DNA of 64,000 nucleotides from Nostoc sp. JL34 (GTDB lineage: Bacteria > Cyanobacteriota > Cyanobacteriia > Cyanobacteriales > Nostocaceae). Shown here piece after piece: positions 26,097-36,553 of this stretch. The notes beneath the pieces are model-generated. The model was not told the origin of the DNA. It saw only the letters and a list, made by a program, of their open reading frames with translations, and searched no databases. The stretch covers positions 1 through 64,000 of the forward strand of contig NZ_JABXKQ010000156.1 of assembly GCF_017114945.1 (NCBI RefSeq). Reading direction: 5' to 3'. Each line of letters starts with the position of its first letter. Within the stretch, counting starts at the first letter, position 1. Both the position numbers and the translations under genes were made by a program.

Positions 26097-26906
26097 CTTT
26101 GGCAAGGTGTCGTACCAAATCTCTTTTGGAAAGGGAAAATCGGGATAGCCGACTCGCAACAAGCACAAGCCTTGAGGCGGTGCGGCGTGTTTCACTTCTT
26201 CCCGGCGTTGTTCTTTCCAGAGTTCGGTGAAGCTAGAAAGTGTTCGTTGTTCAGAACCTACTTGTACCAGCATCCCTACCAACAGCCTTACCATGCCATA
26301 CAAAAATCCATCTGCCTGTATTTCAATATGGATAAATGGCCCACTGCGACGACACTCTGCTGCTTGCACCTCTACCCAGGAATGCGATCGCTTTGAGCCT
26401 GCACGGTGAAAAGCAGCTAAGTGATGCTTTCCCAAGAGAGGTTTCAAGGCAGCTTGAATTAAAGATTCATCCAGGGGTGCATAATAATAATGCCAACTGA
26501 AGGGTCTTACAAACAAGTTAAGCCGATCTTCAGTATATATTGTGTAGCGATACCGTCGATAGGCTGCACTAAAGCGAGCGTGCCAACGGTTATCGACACT
26601 AGCTGAAGCCCTGATTAATATATCTGGCGGCAGGTAGCTGTTGAGGATTGTTGCCCACTTGTGAGGCGGAATTAAACCTGTTGCTTCAAAATGGGCTACT
26701 TGAGCAGCAGCGTGAACTCCTGAATCGGTTCGTCCAGCCCCATGTAGTGTTACATGGTACCCAAGAATAGTCGCGATCGCAATTTCGATCTCTTCTTGAA
26801 CTGTCCGGTGTTGTTTTTGCCGTTGCCAGCCATGAAAATGAGTGCCCAGGTATTGGATTACCAAGGCTACTCGATGAGTTTGTGTAGGCTGGTGGCTTTC
26901 TAACAT
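26058..26906 (-). CDS. truA: tRNA pseudouridine synthase A with repeat-derived C-terminal tail
   Basis: TruA isomerises uridines 38-40 in the anticodon stem-loop of many tRNAs. The catalytic Asp lies in GRTDSGVHA, with YLGTHFHGWQRQ near the N-terminus and GFLYGMVRLLVG near residue 205. I choose the ATG at 26906 (MLESHQPTQ), about 282 residues; a further ATG seven codons upstream lies in a repeat. The last ~13 codons (TSQESLVIGQ) are translated STRR sequence, showing that a repeat has extended or replaced the natural end. Its place between rplQ and rplM is common in cyanobacteria. Confidence 0.92.
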   Translation of the reverse strand: MLESHQPTQTHRVALVIQYLGTHFHGWQRQKQHRTVQEEIEIAIATILGYHVTLHGAGRTDSGVHAAAQVAHFEATGLIPPHKWATILNSYLPPDILIRASASVDNRWHARFSAAYRRYRYTIYTEDRLNLFVRPFSWHYYYAPLDESLIQAALKPLLGKHHLAAFHRAGSKRSHSWVEVQAAECRRSGPFIHIEIQADGFLYGMVRLLVGMLVQVGSEQRTLSSFTELWKEQRREEVKHAAPPQGLCLLRVGYPDFPFPKEIWYDTLPKFVTSQESLVIGQ

Positions 26907-26922
26907 ACAGATTTTGCCCTTT

Positions 26923-26993
26923 GTCATTTGTCTTTTGTCAGTTGTCCTTTGTTATTCACTAATGACCAATGACTAATGACCAATGACTAATGA
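26923..26993. repeat. STRR tract between rplQ and truA
   Basis: GTCATTTGTCTTTTGTC-type heptamers followed by inverse TAATGACCAATGAC copies, forming a hairpin just upstream of the truA start. Confidence 0.85.
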
Positions 26994-26994
26994 C

Positions 26995-27345
26995 TTAAAC
27001 CAATTCAATTATTGCCATTTTTGCATTATCACCCCGACGCGGTACGGTACGCAGGATGCGGGTATAACCGCCCTGGCGATCGCCATATCGAGTTGGAGCT
27101 TGCTCAAACAGAGCATGAACCAGTTGTTTGTCGAAGATATAGCCAAGAGCTTCCCGACGTGCTGACAAGGAGCCATTTTTGGCTAGGGTAATCATTTTTT
27201 CCACTTCACTTCTTAGAACTTTCGCTCTAATTAAAGTGGTGGTGATCTTACCATGACGGATCAGCTCGGTGGCGAGCGATCGCAGTAAAGCACGGCGTTG
27301 ATCGGCTGGTTTACTGAGTTTTTTGACGCGACAACGGTGACGCAT
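26995..27345 (-). CDS. rplQ: Ribosomal protein L17
   Basis: A 116-residue large-subunit protein near the exit tunnel. [24 protein letters not shown] and [19 protein letters not shown] are conserved in family members (usually MRHR...KLNR). It follows rpoA by 31 bases, the standard alpha-operon end, and stops in a STRR tract. Confidence 0.96.
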   Translation of the reverse strand: MRHRCRVKKLSKPADQRRALLRSLATELIRHGKITTTLIRAKVLRSEVEKMITLAKNGSLSARREALGYIFDKQLVHALFEQAPTRYGDRQGGYTRILRTVPRRGDNAKMAIIELV

Positions 27346-27376
27346 AATTATGCACTATGAATTATGAAGGTTTTTC

Positions 27377-28324
27377 TTAAGGGTGTTTAGAGCCTCTTTC
27401 CATTGGCAGGGTGATGCCCAAGCGTCGCTGCAAAGCTTCCACAACTTCTTCTGCTGATTTCTGCCCAAAGTTCTTAATTTCTAAGAGGTCTTCTTGGGTA
27501 TAATCCAGCAAATCTGCCACAGAGTTAACTTGTGCCCGTTTGAGACAGTTATATGCCCGCACAGAAAGTTGCAACTCTTCAATGGGTATCTGGGCAGTTG
27601 GATCGTCTGGAATATCTGAACCTGTGTCTGTTGGTTCTAGGGAGATATCTTTCAACGGGTTGAATAAATCTACCAAGATCGCAGCAGCCGAAGATAGTGC
27701 TTCTTGGGGGGAAATACTGCCATTCGTCCAAACTTCCAACAGGAGTCGGTCTTTTGGAATCAAGTCTTCCCCACGAGATTCTTCAACACTATAGTTGACT
27801 TTTCGCACTGGCATAAATATGGAGTCGATTTGCAGAAAATCCAACGATGTGGCTTCCTCACGTCCTCGCTCTACGGTGCGATAGCCTTTGCCCTTCTCGA
27901 TCCGAAATTCCATTTCTAGCTTTCCACCCTCAGCGATGGTGGCTACGTACTGGGTAGGATCGATGACTTCTACTTCACTGGGCAAATCAAAATGTGCCGC
28001 AGTGATTGTTGTTGGGCCGGTAACGAGTAATCTCCCAATCTGAGGCTGCGAAGAATAGTTTTTGAGGATAACTTCCTTCATTTTCATGAGGATTTCCAGA
28101 ACATCTTCCCGCACGCCCGGAACTGTGGCGAACTCATGTGAAACGCCTGCAATCCGCACTGCTGTAACTGCTGTACCTTCTAGATTAGACAGTAAAACCC
28201 GCCGCAGTGCGTTGCCAACAGTTGTTCCTTGACCGCGTTCGAGAGGTTCCAATACAAATTTACTGTAATGGTTCCGACTTTCTTCGGTATTCGACTCTAC
28301 ACATTCAATTTGAAACTGCGCCAC
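27377..28324 (-). CDS. rpoA: RNA polymerase alpha subunit
   Basis: The alpha subunit nucleates RNA polymerase assembly. The N-terminal dimerisation domain includes FVLEPLERGQGTTVGNALRRVLLSNLEG near residues 24-51; the C-terminal domain (about 245-305), which contacts promoters and activators, has VRAYNCLKRAQVNSVADLL and IKNFGQKSAEEVVEAL. Length 315 is normal for cyanobacteria. An unusually long 393-base gap with repeats separates it from rpsK, so it may have its own promoter. Confidence 0.97.
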   Translation of the reverse strand: MAQFQIECVESNTEESRNHYSKFVLEPLERGQGTTVGNALRRVLLSNLEGTAVTAVRIAGVSHEFATVPGVREDVLEILMKMKEVILKNYSSQPQIGRLLVTGPTTITAAHFDLPSEVEVIDPTQYVATIAEGGKLEMEFRIEKGKGYRTVERGREEATSLDFLQIDSIFMPVRKVNYSVEESRGEDLIPKDRLLLEVWTNGSISPQEALSSAAAILVDLFNPLKDISLEPTDTGSDIPDDPTAQIPIEELQLSVRAYNCLKRAQVNSVADLLDYTQEDLLEIKNFGQKSAEEVVEALQRRLGITLPMERGSKHP

Positions 28325-28717
28325 GGATGAGCCTCCCTTTTTCTAAGGTGCTGCTAGCAGACAAATCAATTGCCTCCAGAATTGATTGCCAATTTTCGAT
28401 TTTGGACTTTGGATTTTGGATTGTGCTTCTTTCGTTCATGCTCCGCCTCTGATTGGCGCAACAAATCTTAAATCATCAACTTAAAATCCACGAGGCCCAG
28501 CACCCTTATAGTCGGGTTCAATCTAAAATCGCAAATCTAAAATCCAAAATTGATTAATAATATTTTGGGTAGCCCGAAGCTTAACAGCTTTCCCAGCGGG
28601 AAAATCTGACACGCTTCTGGTTGCCCAAGCTTTCACCTAATTACAGTTTGCACGTTAGACGCTCAAGCGGTCATTGCTGGCTGTAACTTTTCGTCCTCAC
28701 TGCCCAAGTTTTGGTGT
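28325..28717. other. 393-bp rpsK-rpoA gap with repeats and inverted segments
   Basis: Contains CCAAAAT/ATTTTGG-type repeats at about 28387-28425 and 28515-28553, and a stretch (28570-28712) holding two GCTTGGGC-like segments and TTACAG/CTGTAA arms on the minus strand. This could be a structured leader or a promoter region for rpoA-rplQ. No gene seen. Confidence 0.5.
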
Positions 28718-29113
28718 TTAAACTCGACGGCGCTTGGGTGGACGACAACCATTGTGAGGAATCGGGGTAATATCCCGAATCAGTGTAATTTCCAGTCCTG
28801 CTCCTTGAAGCGCCCGGATAGCGGTTTCTCTACCTGCTCCTGGCCCACTGACCATTACCTCAATTTGGCGCATTCCTTGATCGATAGCTCGACGGGCTGC
28901 ACTTTCAGCAGCGGTTTGCGCTGCAAAGGGAGTTCCCTTTTTTGCTCCCTTAAAACCGCTAGAACCAGCACTGGCCCAGGAGATGACATCTCCATTTTGA
29001 TCAGTAATGGTGACAATGCTATTGTTGAAAGTAGACTGGATGTAGGCCATCCCACTGGGCACATTCCGTTTCTGCTTCTTGCTCCCGGATTTTTTAGTTG
29101 GTTGTCTCGCCAT
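28718..29113 (-). CDS. rpsK: Ribosomal protein S11
   Basis: A 131-residue small-subunit protein near the mRNA exit. [21 protein letters not shown] near residue 21 and the C-terminal [13 protein letters not shown]-like end ([15 protein letters not shown]) are diagnostic. It lies 54 bases after rpsM and before the long gap to rpoA. Confidence 0.96.
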
Positions 29114-29167
29114 ACTTGTTTAGTTGATTTAAGGTAAAACTTGCTCGGATTAGCAAGCGTTGCAAAA

Positions 29168-29548
29168 TTATTTCCCTGGAGCCTTCTTCTTCCCGGCCAC
29201 TGTCTGCCTTCTGCCTCGACGGGTTCTGGCATTTGTGCGAGTTCTTTGGCCTCTAACTGGTAAGCCCATGCGATGACGACGACCTCTGTAGGTACCAATG
29301 TCAACTAAGCGCTTGATGTTCAAAGACTCCAAGCGCCGCAAGTCGCCTTCAACTTGATAGTTGCTTTCTATTTCCCCTCGTAGGGCTGTCACATCAGCAT
29401 CACTTAAGTCCTTAACGCGGGTGTCTGGGTTCACACCAGTTGCCGCTATAATTTCTTGAGAGCGTGATAATCCAATTCCGTAGATGTAAGTCAGACCGAT
29501 CTCGACGCGTTTATCGCGTGGAAGGTCTACTCCGGCAATACGTGCCAC
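29168..29548 (-). CDS. rpsM: Ribosomal protein S13
   Basis: A 126-residue protein of the small-subunit head that contacts tRNA and L5. [26 protein letters not shown] and the C-terminal basic [18 protein letters not shown] are family hallmarks. It follows rpmJ by 115 bases, with a copy of the dispersed CGTGATTAATCGCGTC palindrome (near 29595) in the gap. Confidence 0.96.
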   Translation of the reverse strand: MARIAGVDLPRDKRVEIGLTYIYGIGLSRSQEIIAATGVNPDTRVKDLSDADVTALRGEIESNYQVEGDLRRLESLNIKRLVDIGTYRGRRHRMGLPVRGQRTRTNARTRRGRRQTVAGKKKAPGK

Positions 29549-29663
29549 AATGAACTCTCCCTATTGTTCTCGCAATTACTGTTGGTTGGAAAAACGTGAT
29601 TAATCGCGTCTTTTCGTTTTAATGATGATATGCGTGTTACAACTCACTCTGTTGGTAAGAGTA

Positions 29664-29777
29664 TTATCCTTGACGTTGCTTGTGCTTGGGGTTCACGCAA
29701 ATCACCATAACGCGACCACGACGTTTGATCACGTTACATTTTTCACAAATTTTCTTGACTGAGGCTCTAACTTTCAT
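29664..29777 (-). CDS. rpmJ: Ribosomal protein L36
   Basis: A 37-residue protein that is too short for most ORF lists. It reads [18 protein letters not shown] in its first half and ends NPKHKQRQG. Cys11, Cys14, Cys27 and His32 form the zinc ribbon, so it is the zinc-binding form. The position between infA and rpsM is the standard one. ATG at 29777 on the minus strand, TAA at 29664. Confidence 0.95.
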   Translation of the reverse strand: MKVRASVKKICEKCNVIKRRGRVMVICVNPKHKQRQG

Positions 29778-29894
29778 GCCTTTTATTCTTTGACTCCAAA
29801 TATAAAATTATAGCATTTCTAGGGAAATTAATCCAGTTAAATGACTGGTAAACAGTCAAAAAAATGGTTTTATGGTAAAATTCTCTACATATAC

Positions 29895-30119
29895 TTACTT
29901 CTTTCGTAGTCGATAGGTAATTCTGCCTTTGGTCAAATCGTAGGGGGTTAACTCCACCTTGACGCGATCGCCGGGCAAAATCTTGATATAATTTCGGCGA
30001 ATTTTGCCGGAAATGTGTGCTAGCACGTTAAAGCCATTGTCCAAGTCAACGCGAAACATCGCATTGGGCAAGGACTCTGTAACCGTGCCTTCCATTTCAA
30101 TCAAATCTTGCTTAGACAA
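29895..30119 (-). CDS. infA: Translation initiation factor IF-1
   Basis: IF-1 occupies the ribosomal A site during initiation. The 74-residue S1-like OB fold has [24 protein letters not shown] and the end [18 protein letters not shown]. It lies 206 bases after adk, and before rpmJ, as in many bacteria. Confidence 0.96.
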
Positions 30120-30325
30120 TTTGTTTTTTCCTCAACTCAACAATTTCGTGTTCAGTTGCAGCGCTTCATCTGCAAATAAACACATTTTAAGAAATATATC
30201 AACAGTCTATTAATATATCTTAGCTAAAATTGATCTTTTTATTGATAGGGTGTATGTGGCATTGAGCATAGGGGAAAGAATTACTGTAGCTCTTTCCCTG
30301 CTCCCTCATCCCCTCCCCCTCTTTT

Positions 30326-30880
30326 TCAGGAAGCGATTACCTTTTGTAGTTCACTAGTGACATCTTCTTGGGACTGATTGCCATTGACTGTTAAGAGTTT
30401 TTTGCGATCGCCATAATAATCAATTAAAGGTGCAGTTTCAGCGCGGTACACTTCTAAACGACGACGAATCACCTCTTCGGTATCATCTTTTCGTCCTCTA
30501 GCTAGCAAACGTTCGATGACAATTTCATCTGGTGCATCTAAATTGACTACCCTTTCGCCACCTTGATGTATTGCTTCCAGTAACTTCTCCAGAAAAGCTG
30601 CTTGGGTCACTTTTCGGGGAAATCCATCTAGAATCCAACCATTTTTGGCATCTGGTTGACTGAGGCGCTCCTGTACCAAGTACTCCACTAGCTGGTCGGG
30701 TACTAACTCGCCGCTATCAACATAACTTTGAGCTTTGATTCCTAAAGGAGTCTGCTCTTTCATGGCTTGTCTTAATATTTCACCCGTAGAAATATGGGGA
30801 ATATTCAAGTGTTCAGCCAAGGTTTGAGCTTGTGTTCCTTTACCCGCTCCAGGTGGCCCCAAGAAGATTAATCGCGTCAC
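30326..30880 (-). CDS. adk: Adenylate kinase
   Basis: Adk equilibrates AMP and ATP with ADP. The P-loop [10 protein letters not shown] is at residues 8-17, the AMP-binding [10 protein letters not shown] near 85 and the LID Arg residues in [22 protein letters not shown]. At 184 residues it is the short-LID type without zinc finger. GTG is the start, two bases after the secY stop, so it is coupled to secY. Confidence 0.95.
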   Translation of the reverse strand: MTRLIFLGPPGAGKGTQAQTLAEHLNIPHISTGEILRQAMKEQTPLGIKAQSYVDSGELVPDQLVEYLVQERLSQPDAKNGWILDGFPRKVTQAAFLEKLLEAIHQGGERVVNLDAPDEIVIERLLARGRKDDTEEVIRRRLEVYRAETAPLIDYYGDRKKLLTVNGNQSQEDVTSELQKVIAS

Positions 30881-30882
30881 TA

Positions 30883-32193
30883 TTATTTCACCATTCCTTC
30901 ATAGCGCTGAGAGATGACATAAGTTTGGACTTGTTTGGCTGTCTCAATTGCCACACCAACTAAAATTAACAACGAGGTTGCACCTATTCCCCGGAAAGTT
31001 TTCACATTCAAAGCGCTTTCTACGGCTGTGGGGATAATAGCAACGAAGCCCAAAAAGATTGCACCCAAAAAAGTGAGTCGGTTGGATACGCGTTCGATAT
31101 ACTCGCTAGTTGCCTTGCCAGGACGAATCCCAGGAATACTAGAACCCATTTTCTTCAAGTTCTGCGCCACGTCTACCGGGTTGAGAATCAACGAAGAATA
31201 GAAGTAGCTAAAGAAAACAATGGAAACCATGTAGACCAAAGCATAGACCCAGGAGCTAGAACCGCTTGGACTCAAATAAGTGTTAACTATATTCGCCAAA
31301 TCGGCATTTTTAGTAAAATTGGCGATTAGCAGTGGCAAACTGAGGATGGCAGCAGCAAAAATAATTGGCATTACGCCGCCTTGATTTAGCCGCAGGGGCA
31401 GATAACTCCGCTGTTCTGCCAAAACTCTTCGACCTACTTGACGACGAGCCGAAATAATTGGGATGCGGCGCATTCCTTCCTGCACAATCACAATCCCAAC
31501 AATTGTTGCGAGGAAAACTAATATCAGCACGATCACCCGACCAACTGCTTCCCGACCGCCGACTTGCACCAAGTCGATGGTATCACCTAAAGCCTTTGGT
31601 AATGATGCAACAATGTTGACAAAAATCAATAATGATGCTCCATTGCCAATACCCCGTTCTGTAATCAGTTCTGATGCCCACATCACGAACATAGAACCAG
31701 CAGTCAGAGCGATCGCAGTTTCAGCGACAAATATAGGCCCTGGCTTGAGGGCGAATTGCTGGAGGAATAATGCCGAAAAAGCTGTACTTTGAAGGATTGC
31801 CCAACCTACAGTTACATAGCGGGTGATTTGCGATATTTTTCGCCGACCAGCTTCCCCTTCATTTTTCTGTAAATTTTCTAAAGTTGGAATCGCCGCCGTG
31901 AGTAATTGGATGATAATAGACGCATTAATGAAGGGCAAAATTCCTAAAGCAAAGACTCCCAAAGTCGAAAGTCCCCGCCCGGAAAATATATCCAATAAGC
32001 CGAATATGGAATTACTGCCCGATATGGCTTCGGCAAATCTCGGTCTATCAATACCTGGGACGGGTAAGAAAATACCCAGGCGAACCAAAATTAAAATACC
32101 GACGGTGACAAGCAGCCTACCTCTGAGGCCAGCTGCCTGTGCCATCTGCATAAAAGTTTCTTGAGCCGTTGGGGCTTTATCTCGACTGATCAT
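30883..32193 (-). CDS. secY: Preprotein translocase subunit SecY
   Basis: The 436-residue channel protein of SecYEG, with ten expected membrane helices in plasma and thylakoid membranes. The plug-region [27 protein letters not shown] and the C-terminal loop [15 protein letters not shown] are conserved family features. It sits between rplO and adk, the usual spc-operon end. secG is in the same window at 14.9 kb. Confidence 0.96.
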   Translation of the reverse strand: MISRDKAPTAQETFMQMAQAAGLRGRLLVTVGILILVRLGIFLPVPGIDRPRFAEAISGSNSIFGLLDIFSGRGLSTLGVFALGILPFINASIIIQLLTAAIPTLENLQKNEGEAGRRKISQITRYVTVGWAILQSTAFSALFLQQFALKPGPIFVAETAIALTAGSMFVMWASELITERGIGNGASLLIFVNIVASLPKALGDTIDLVQVGGREAVGRVIVLILVFLATIVGIVIVQEGMRRIPIISARRQVGRRVLAEQRSYLPLRLNQGGVMPIIFAAAILSLPLLIANFTKNADLANIVNTYLSPSGSSSWVYALVYMVSIVFFSYFYSSLILNPVDVAQNLKKMGSSIPGIRPGKATSEYIERVSNRLTFLGAIFLGFVAIIPTAVESALNVKTFRGIGATSLLILVGVAIETAKQVQTYVISQRYEGMVK

Positions 32194-32267
32194 AGAGTGC
32201 TACCTTTATAGTGAACCAAGCACTGGCAGCGAGTTGGCTTGCATTTAAGTGCGCTGTTCCGGCTCAC

Positions 32268-32711
32268 TCATAAGACTTCACAACTACCACCAGCTGCCTC
32301 AATTTTGCTACGAGCTGAAACTGTAAAAGCTGCCGCTTGTACTTTGAGCGGAATGCTCAATTCCCCGTTACCTAAAACTTTTAATGGCCCTTTGACAGCA
32401 GTCAGAATACCTGCGGCTTTCAATGAGGTCAAAGTTACTTCCGTATTCGCGGGAAGGGAGGCTAGCTTCTCTACATTAATCGTAGTGTAAATCTTCTGAT
32501 TAACAATCGGAAAGCCCTTCAGCTTAGGTAAGCGGCGGTACAATGGCTGTTGACCACCTTCAAAACCTGGTCGAGTCCCGCTACCAGAACGAGATTTTTG
32601 ACCCCGCATACCTAAACCAGCACTAGCGCCTTGACCGGCAGAAATACCTCTAGCTACACGCTTCTTGCGTTTCTTTGAGCCTTTTTGCGGCTTAACATCA
32701 TGGAGTCTCAT
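32268..32711 (-). CDS. rplO: Ribosomal protein L15
   Basis: A 147-residue large-subunit protein. [22 protein letters not shown] and the Gly-rich [20 protein letters not shown] near residues 27-46 are diagnostic. It lies 89 bases after rpsE, without an intervening rpmD, as expected because L30 is absent from cyanobacteria. Confidence 0.96.
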   Translation of the reverse strand: MRLHDVKPQKGSKKRKKRVARGISAGQGASAGLGMRGQKSRSGSGTRPGFEGGQQPLYRRLPKLKGFPIVNQKIYTTINVEKLASLPANTEVTLTSLKAAGILTAVKGPLKVLGNGELSIPLKVQAAAFTVSARSKIEAAGGSCEVL

Positions 32712-32725
32712 AATTTATCAAGTTC

Positions 32726-32798
32726 TCATTTGTCGTTTGTCATTTGTCATTTGTCATTTGCCCTTTGTTATTCACTAATGACCAATGACTAATGACTA
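32726..32798. repeat. STRR tract between rpsE and rplO
   Basis: GTCATTTGT heptamers and inverse TAATGACCAATGAC copies. Confidence 0.85.
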
Positions 32799-32800
32799 AA

Positions 32801-33328
32801 TTAGATGTAGAGATTTTGAATAGGAATACCGCGATCTTCGGCGACTTCAGAAAGGGTACGCAGTGTAGATAAGGCATTAACTGCGGCTCTAGCATTATTG
32901 AGTGGATTGTTGGAGCCTAGTTGCTTGGCTAAAACGTTACGAACTCCTGCCAATTCCAACACAGTTCGCACAGCACCACCCGCAATTACTCCAGTACCAG
33001 GTGCGGCTGGACGCATAATCACTTTTGCCCCGCCACCGACGCCATCAATGGGATGGGGGATGGAGTTGGATTTGGTGATTGGGATATCAATCAGGTGTTT
33101 TTTGCCATCGGCTACGCCTTTTTTGACGGCGCCAATTACATCTGAAGCTTTGCCTACTCCGACTCCAACCTGACCGCGTTCGTTACCAACGACAACGATC
33201 GCTCGGAAGCTGAGTTTTTTACCACCTTTGACCACTTTACTTACGCGGCGGATTTGGATAACCCGCTCTTGCCAAGTGGTTTCTTCTTTTTTGGCACGCT
33301 TTGTTCTACTTTTACGCTCTGTTGCCAT
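32801..33328 (-). CDS. rpsE: Ribosomal protein S5
   Basis: A 175-residue protein near the decoding site and mRNA entry. [30 protein letters not shown] (dsRNA-binding fold) and the [18 protein letters not shown] stretch are conserved. The first ~18 residues are charged and variable. A 128-base STRR-filled gap separates it from rplR. Confidence 0.96.
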   Translation of the reverse strand: MATERKSRTKRAKKEETTWQERVIQIRRVSKVVKGGKKLSFRAIVVVGNERGQVGVGVGKASDVIGAVKKGVADGKKHLIDIPITKSNSIPHPIDGVGGGAKVIMRPAAPGTGVIAGGAVRTVLELAGVRNVLAKQLGSNNPLNNARAAVNALSTLRTLSEVAEDRGIPIQNLYI

Positions 33329-33348
33329 AATTTATGCTCTGGTGAACG

Positions 33349-33454
33349 TCATTTGTCTTTTGTCTTTTGTCCTTTGTCATTTGTCCTTTGTCATTTGTCC
33401 TTTGTTTATTCACTAATGACCAATGACTAATGACTAATGACCAATGACTAATGA
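33349..33454. repeat. STRR tract between rplR and rpsE
   Basis: About seven GTCATTTGT/GTCCTTTGT heptamers, then inverse TAATGACCAATGAC copies, the longest simple STRR tract in the ribosomal cluster. Confidence 0.88.
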
Positions 33455-33456
33455 CT

Positions 33457-33819
33457 TTAGAAATCTAAACCAGCTTCTCGGGCTGCATCAGCTAGTGCTT
33501 TGACACGACCATGATATAAGTTACCACCGCGATCGAAGACTACTTTGGTAATGCCTTTTTCTAGCGACCGCACTGCGATCAACTTACCAACTTGCGCCGA
33601 TGCGTCGCGGTTTGCACATGACCCTAAACTAGATTTCAAATCTGGTTCTACAGTCGATGCGGACACGATAGTTTGATGCTGAGTATCATCAATTAGCTGG
33701 GCATAAATATGCTCATTAGAACGAAACACCGCTAAACGTGGACGTTCTGGGGAGCCAATAACTTTGCCACGAACACGTCGATGACGACGGTTTTTTGATT
33801 CTCTACGAGTAAGTTTCAT
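33457..33819 (-). CDS. rplR: Ribosomal protein L18
   Basis: A 120-residue protein binding 5S rRNA with L5. [31 protein letters not shown] and the end [25 protein letters not shown] are diagnostic. It starts two bases after the rplF stop, so the two are translationally coupled. Confidence 0.96.
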   Translation of the reverse strand: MKLTRRESKNRRHRRVRGKVIGSPERPRLAVFRSNEHIYAQLIDDTQHQTIVSASTVEPDLKSSLGSCANRDASAQVGKLIAVRSLEKGITKVVFDRGGNLYHGRVKALADAAREAGLDF

Positions 33820-33821
33820 TT

Positions 33822-34370
33822 CTACTTCTTACCACCCTTACCAGTCTTACCAGCTTTCCGTCTGACCACTTCACCGGCATAGCGAATGCCTTTACCTTTG
33901 TAAGGTTCTGGTGGACGAACGGCGCGAATTTTGGCGGCTGTGTTGCCGACGATTTCTTTGTCATAGCCGCTGACAATGACGTTAGTGGTACCTTCTACTG
34001 CAAACTGAATTCCTTCTGGTGGTTCAATTTGCACTTGATGGCTATAACCCATATTCAAAACTAGGTTACGACCTTGAATTTGTGCCCTGTAACCAACGCC
34101 TTGAATTTCCAAGCGGCGCTGAAAACCTTGGGAGACTCCCTCAACCATGTTGGCAACTAAAGTCCGGCTCAAGCCGTGCAATTGCTTTGAGGTGCGAGTT
34201 TCATCCCGACGATTTACGTGTAATATTTCCCCCTCTTGAGAGAGTGAGACATTATCTCTGAGAGTGCGAGAAAGTTCTCCCTTCGGGCCTTTCACCACAA
34301 TAGTTGTACCATCGATCGCCACTTGAACTTTGGCGGGAATAGTAATTGGACGTTTACCAATACGAGACAT
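33822..34370 (-). CDS. rplF: Ribosomal protein L6
   Basis: A 182-residue protein at the base of the L7/L12 stalk. [17 protein letters not shown] starts the first repeat of the fold, and the C-terminal [27 protein letters not shown] is a family hallmark. It follows rpsH after an 86-base STRR gap. Confidence 0.96.
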   Translation of the reverse strand: MSRIGKRPITIPAKVQVAIDGTTIVVKGPKGELSRTLRDNVSLSQEGEILHVNRRDETRTSKQLHGLSRTLVANMVEGVSQGFQRRLEIQGVGYRAQIQGRNLVLNMGYSHQVQIEPPEGIQFAVEGTTNVIVSGYDKEIVGNTAAKIRAVRPPEPYKGKGIRYAGEVVRRKAGKTGKGGKK

Positions 34371-34373
34371 GAC

Positions 34374-34456
34374 TTTTTGTCCTTTGTTATTTGTCCTTTG
34401 CCTTTTGTCCTTTGTCTTTCACTAATGACTAATGACAAATGACTAATGACCAATGA
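34374..34456. repeat. STRR tract between rpsH and rplF
   Basis: TTTGTCC heptamers followed by inverse TAATGACAAATGAC copies. Confidence 0.85.
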
Positions 34457-34858
34457 CTACCAAACGTAACAAAGCACTTCGCCACCCAAGTTCTGACGCC
34501 GCGCTTCGCGGTCAGTCATAATGCCACTGGATGTAGAAATAATGGCAATGCCAATGCCGCCTAGTACCCTTGGTAATTCTTTTCGATTTGAATAAACACG
34601 CAAGCCAGGTTTGCTGACCCGCTTTAAGGCGGTGATCAGAGGCTGACGGTTTTTACCTTTGTATTTCAGGGAAATCACCAGATTGTGTTTTACCCCTTCT
34701 TCTGCTTCTTCGATTTCAGCAATAAAGCCTTCCTCCCGTAGCACTTTGGCAATGCTCCGGGTCATTTTCGTCGCTGGCACTTGTGTAGTTTGATGCCGCG
34801 CCAGGTTGGCATTGCGGATGCGCGTCAGCATATCTGCAATTGTGTCGTTAGCCGCCAT
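34457..34858 (-). CDS. rpsH: Ribosomal protein S8
   Basis: A 133-residue 16S rRNA-binding protein. [22 protein letters not shown] at the start and the end [25 protein letters not shown] are conserved. It follows rplE by 20 bases; rpsN, which lies between them in many bacteria, is absent here, as in other cyanobacteria. Confidence 0.96.
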   Translation of the reverse strand: MAANDTIADMLTRIRNANLARHQTTQVPATKMTRSIAKVLREEGFIAEIEEAEEGVKHNLVISLKYKGKNRQPLITALKRVSKPGLRVYSNRKELPRVLGGIGIAIISTSSGIMTDREARRQNLGGEVLCYVW

Positions 34859-34878
34859 CGTTCCCTCTATAGATGAAC

Positions 34879-35427
34879 TTATTGATCGCGAAAGGGCATT
34901 CCTAATTCTTTAAGTAAGGCGCGTCCCTCTTCGTCGTTTTTTGCTGTGGTGATGATGGAAATATCCATCCCACGGACTTGATCGATGCTGTCGTATTCGA
35001 CTTCTGGAAAAATTAGCTGTTCTCTTACACCCAAAGTGTAGTTACCGCGTCCGTCAAAGCTTTTAGGGCTAACGCCGCGAAAATCCCGAATTCTGGGTAG
35101 TGACAGGCTAACTAACCGATCGAAAAAGGCATACATCCGTTCGGCTCTGAGTGTCACCATGATCCCCACAGGCATCCCTTGACGAATCTTAAAGCCAGCG
35201 ATTGCCTTTTTTGCCCGTGTCACCACTGGTTTTTGACCTGTTACCAGGGCAATTTCGTTGATGGATGCTTCTAGGGACTTTGCATTTTGAGCTGCTTCAC
35301 CCAAACCTCGGTTAATCGTAACCTTTACCAACTTCGGTACTTGATGAACGTTGGTATATTGAAACTGATTAATCAGTTTGGGGACGATTGTCTCTTGATA
35401 TAAGGTTTTGAGTCTTGTTGTCGGCAT
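34879..35427 (-). CDS. rplE: Ribosomal protein L5
   Basis: A 182-residue 5S rRNA-binding protein touching P-site t[24 protein letters not shown] and [20 protein letters not shown] are diagnostic. Upstream is a 103-base gap with CTAAAAT-type repeats. Confidence 0.96.
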   Translation of the reverse strand: MPTTRLKTLYQETIVPKLINQFQYTNVHQVPKLVKVTINRGLGEAAQNAKSLEASINEIALVTGQKPVVTRAKKAIAGFKIRQGMPVGIMVTLRAERMYAFFDRLVSLSLPRIRDFRGVSPKSFDGRGNYTLGVREQLIFPEVEYDSIDQVRGMDISIITTAKNDEEGRALLKELGMPFRDQ

Positions 35428-35470
35428 AGTTTTTTGTCCTGATATCCCTGGGCTTGGTCAGGGAAGCTTT

Positions 35471-35517
35471 AATTTTTGATTTTAGATTTTTGATTAAATT
35501 TAAAATCTAAAATCTCA
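35471..35517. repeat. Heptamer repeat between rplX and rplE
   Basis: TTTTTGATTTTAGATT-type units followed by the inverse TAAAATCTAAAATCTC, able to form a hairpin. Confidence 0.75.
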
Positions 35518-35530
35518 AGTTGACTAATTC

Positions 35531-35884
35531 TTATTTATCGAGAATTTCGCCAGTTTTCTTGAGTTTTCTGACCTTTTTGCCTTCTGAGGTAAAGGTGTAA
35601 CCAACACGACTGGCAACGTTTTGCTTGGTGGAATAAAGCATCACGTTGGAGCTATGAATTGGGAATTCTTGGGTAATAATTCGCCCTGATTCCCCTTCTT
35701 GCTGGGGTTTAACGTGCTTTGTTTTAATGTTGACACCTTTGACGATAACTTTACTCAGTTGGGGAAGTGCCTGAGTAATTTCGCCAATTTTTCCTTTATC
35801 TTTGCCAGCAATCACTTGTACAGTGTCGCCAGTTTTGACGTGCATTTTGTGGAATACTTTGGGCGTACCCTGTTTGGTTGCCAT
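35531..35884 (-). CDS. rplX: Ribosomal protein L24
   Basis: A 117-residue assembly initiator of the large subunit. The KOW motif is in [25 protein letters not shown] at residues 17-41, followed by [20 protein letters not shown]. Its start overlaps the rplN stop by one base. Confidence 0.95.
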   Translation of the reverse strand: MATKQGTPKVFHKMHVKTGDTVQVIAGKDKGKIGEITQALPQLSKVIVKGVNIKTKHVKPQQEGESGRIITQEFPIHSSNVMLYSTKQNVASRVGYTFTSEGKKVRKLKKTGEILDK

Positions 35885-36252
35885 TAAAGCACCTCCGGAG
35901 CCAGAGAAACAATTTTGGTAAAGTTTTTATCGCGTAGTTCCCGTGCAACTGGGCCAAAAACCCGTGTGCCTCTGGGATTACCGTCTTTATTGATGATTAC
36001 AGCGGCGTTATCATCAAAGCGAATACTCATGCCGCTGTCACGACTTACGGCTTTACGAGTCCTCACAATTACTGCTTCCACAACATCAGACTTTTTTACA
36101 GCCATGTTGGGTGTAGCATCTTTGACAACGGCGATAATTTTATCACCGATAAAACCATAACGACGATTGCCTCCGCCTAAGATGCGGATGCACATTAGTT
36201 TACGGGCGCCGCTATTATCTGCGACATTCAGGTAAGTCTGGGGTTGAATCAC
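35884..36252 (-). CDS. rplN: Ribosomal protein L14
   Basis: A 122-residue protein at the subunit interface and the binding partner of RsfS, whose gene is at 4.5 kb. [25 protein letters not shown] at the N-terminus is diagnostic. It overlaps rplX by one base and follows rpsQ by 46. Confidence 0.96.
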   Translation of the reverse strand: MIQPQTYLNVADNSGARKLMCIRILGGGNRRYGFIGDKIIAVVKDATPNMAVKKSDVVEAVIVRTRKAVSRDSGMSIRFDDNAAVIINKDGNPRGTRVFGPVARELRDKNFTKIVSLAPEVL

Positions 36253-36298
36253 AATTATTCTCCCTTGTAATGTTGTTAGTTTCTAACAACGATGAGGT

Positions 36299-36547
36299 TT
36301 AAGCAGGCTTGACGTTCAGGACTTCTGTGATTTTCCAGCGCTTGGTTTTACTCAGGGGTCTAGTTTCCTGAATGCGAACGCGATCGCCTACTTTACACTG
36401 ATTTTCTTCATCGTGAACTTTATATCGTTGGGTGTTAACCACAATCTTGCCGTACTTGGGGTGAGGAGCGCGGTTTTCTATGGCGACTACCACAGTTTTT
36501 TGCATTTTATCGCTCACTACCAAGCCAACTCGTTCTTTAACTGCCAT
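36299..36547 (-). CDS. rpsQ: Ribosomal protein S17
   Basis: An 82-residue primary 16S rRNA-binding protein with OB fold. [30 protein letters not shown] and [16 protein letters not shown] are the family signature. It starts six bases after the rpmC stop. Confidence 0.96.
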   Translation of the reverse strand: MAVKERVGLVVSDKMQKTVVVAIENRAPHPKYGKIVVNTQRYKVHDEENQCKVGDRVRIQETRPLSKTKRWKITEVLNVKPA

Positions 36548-36553
36548 AATCTC

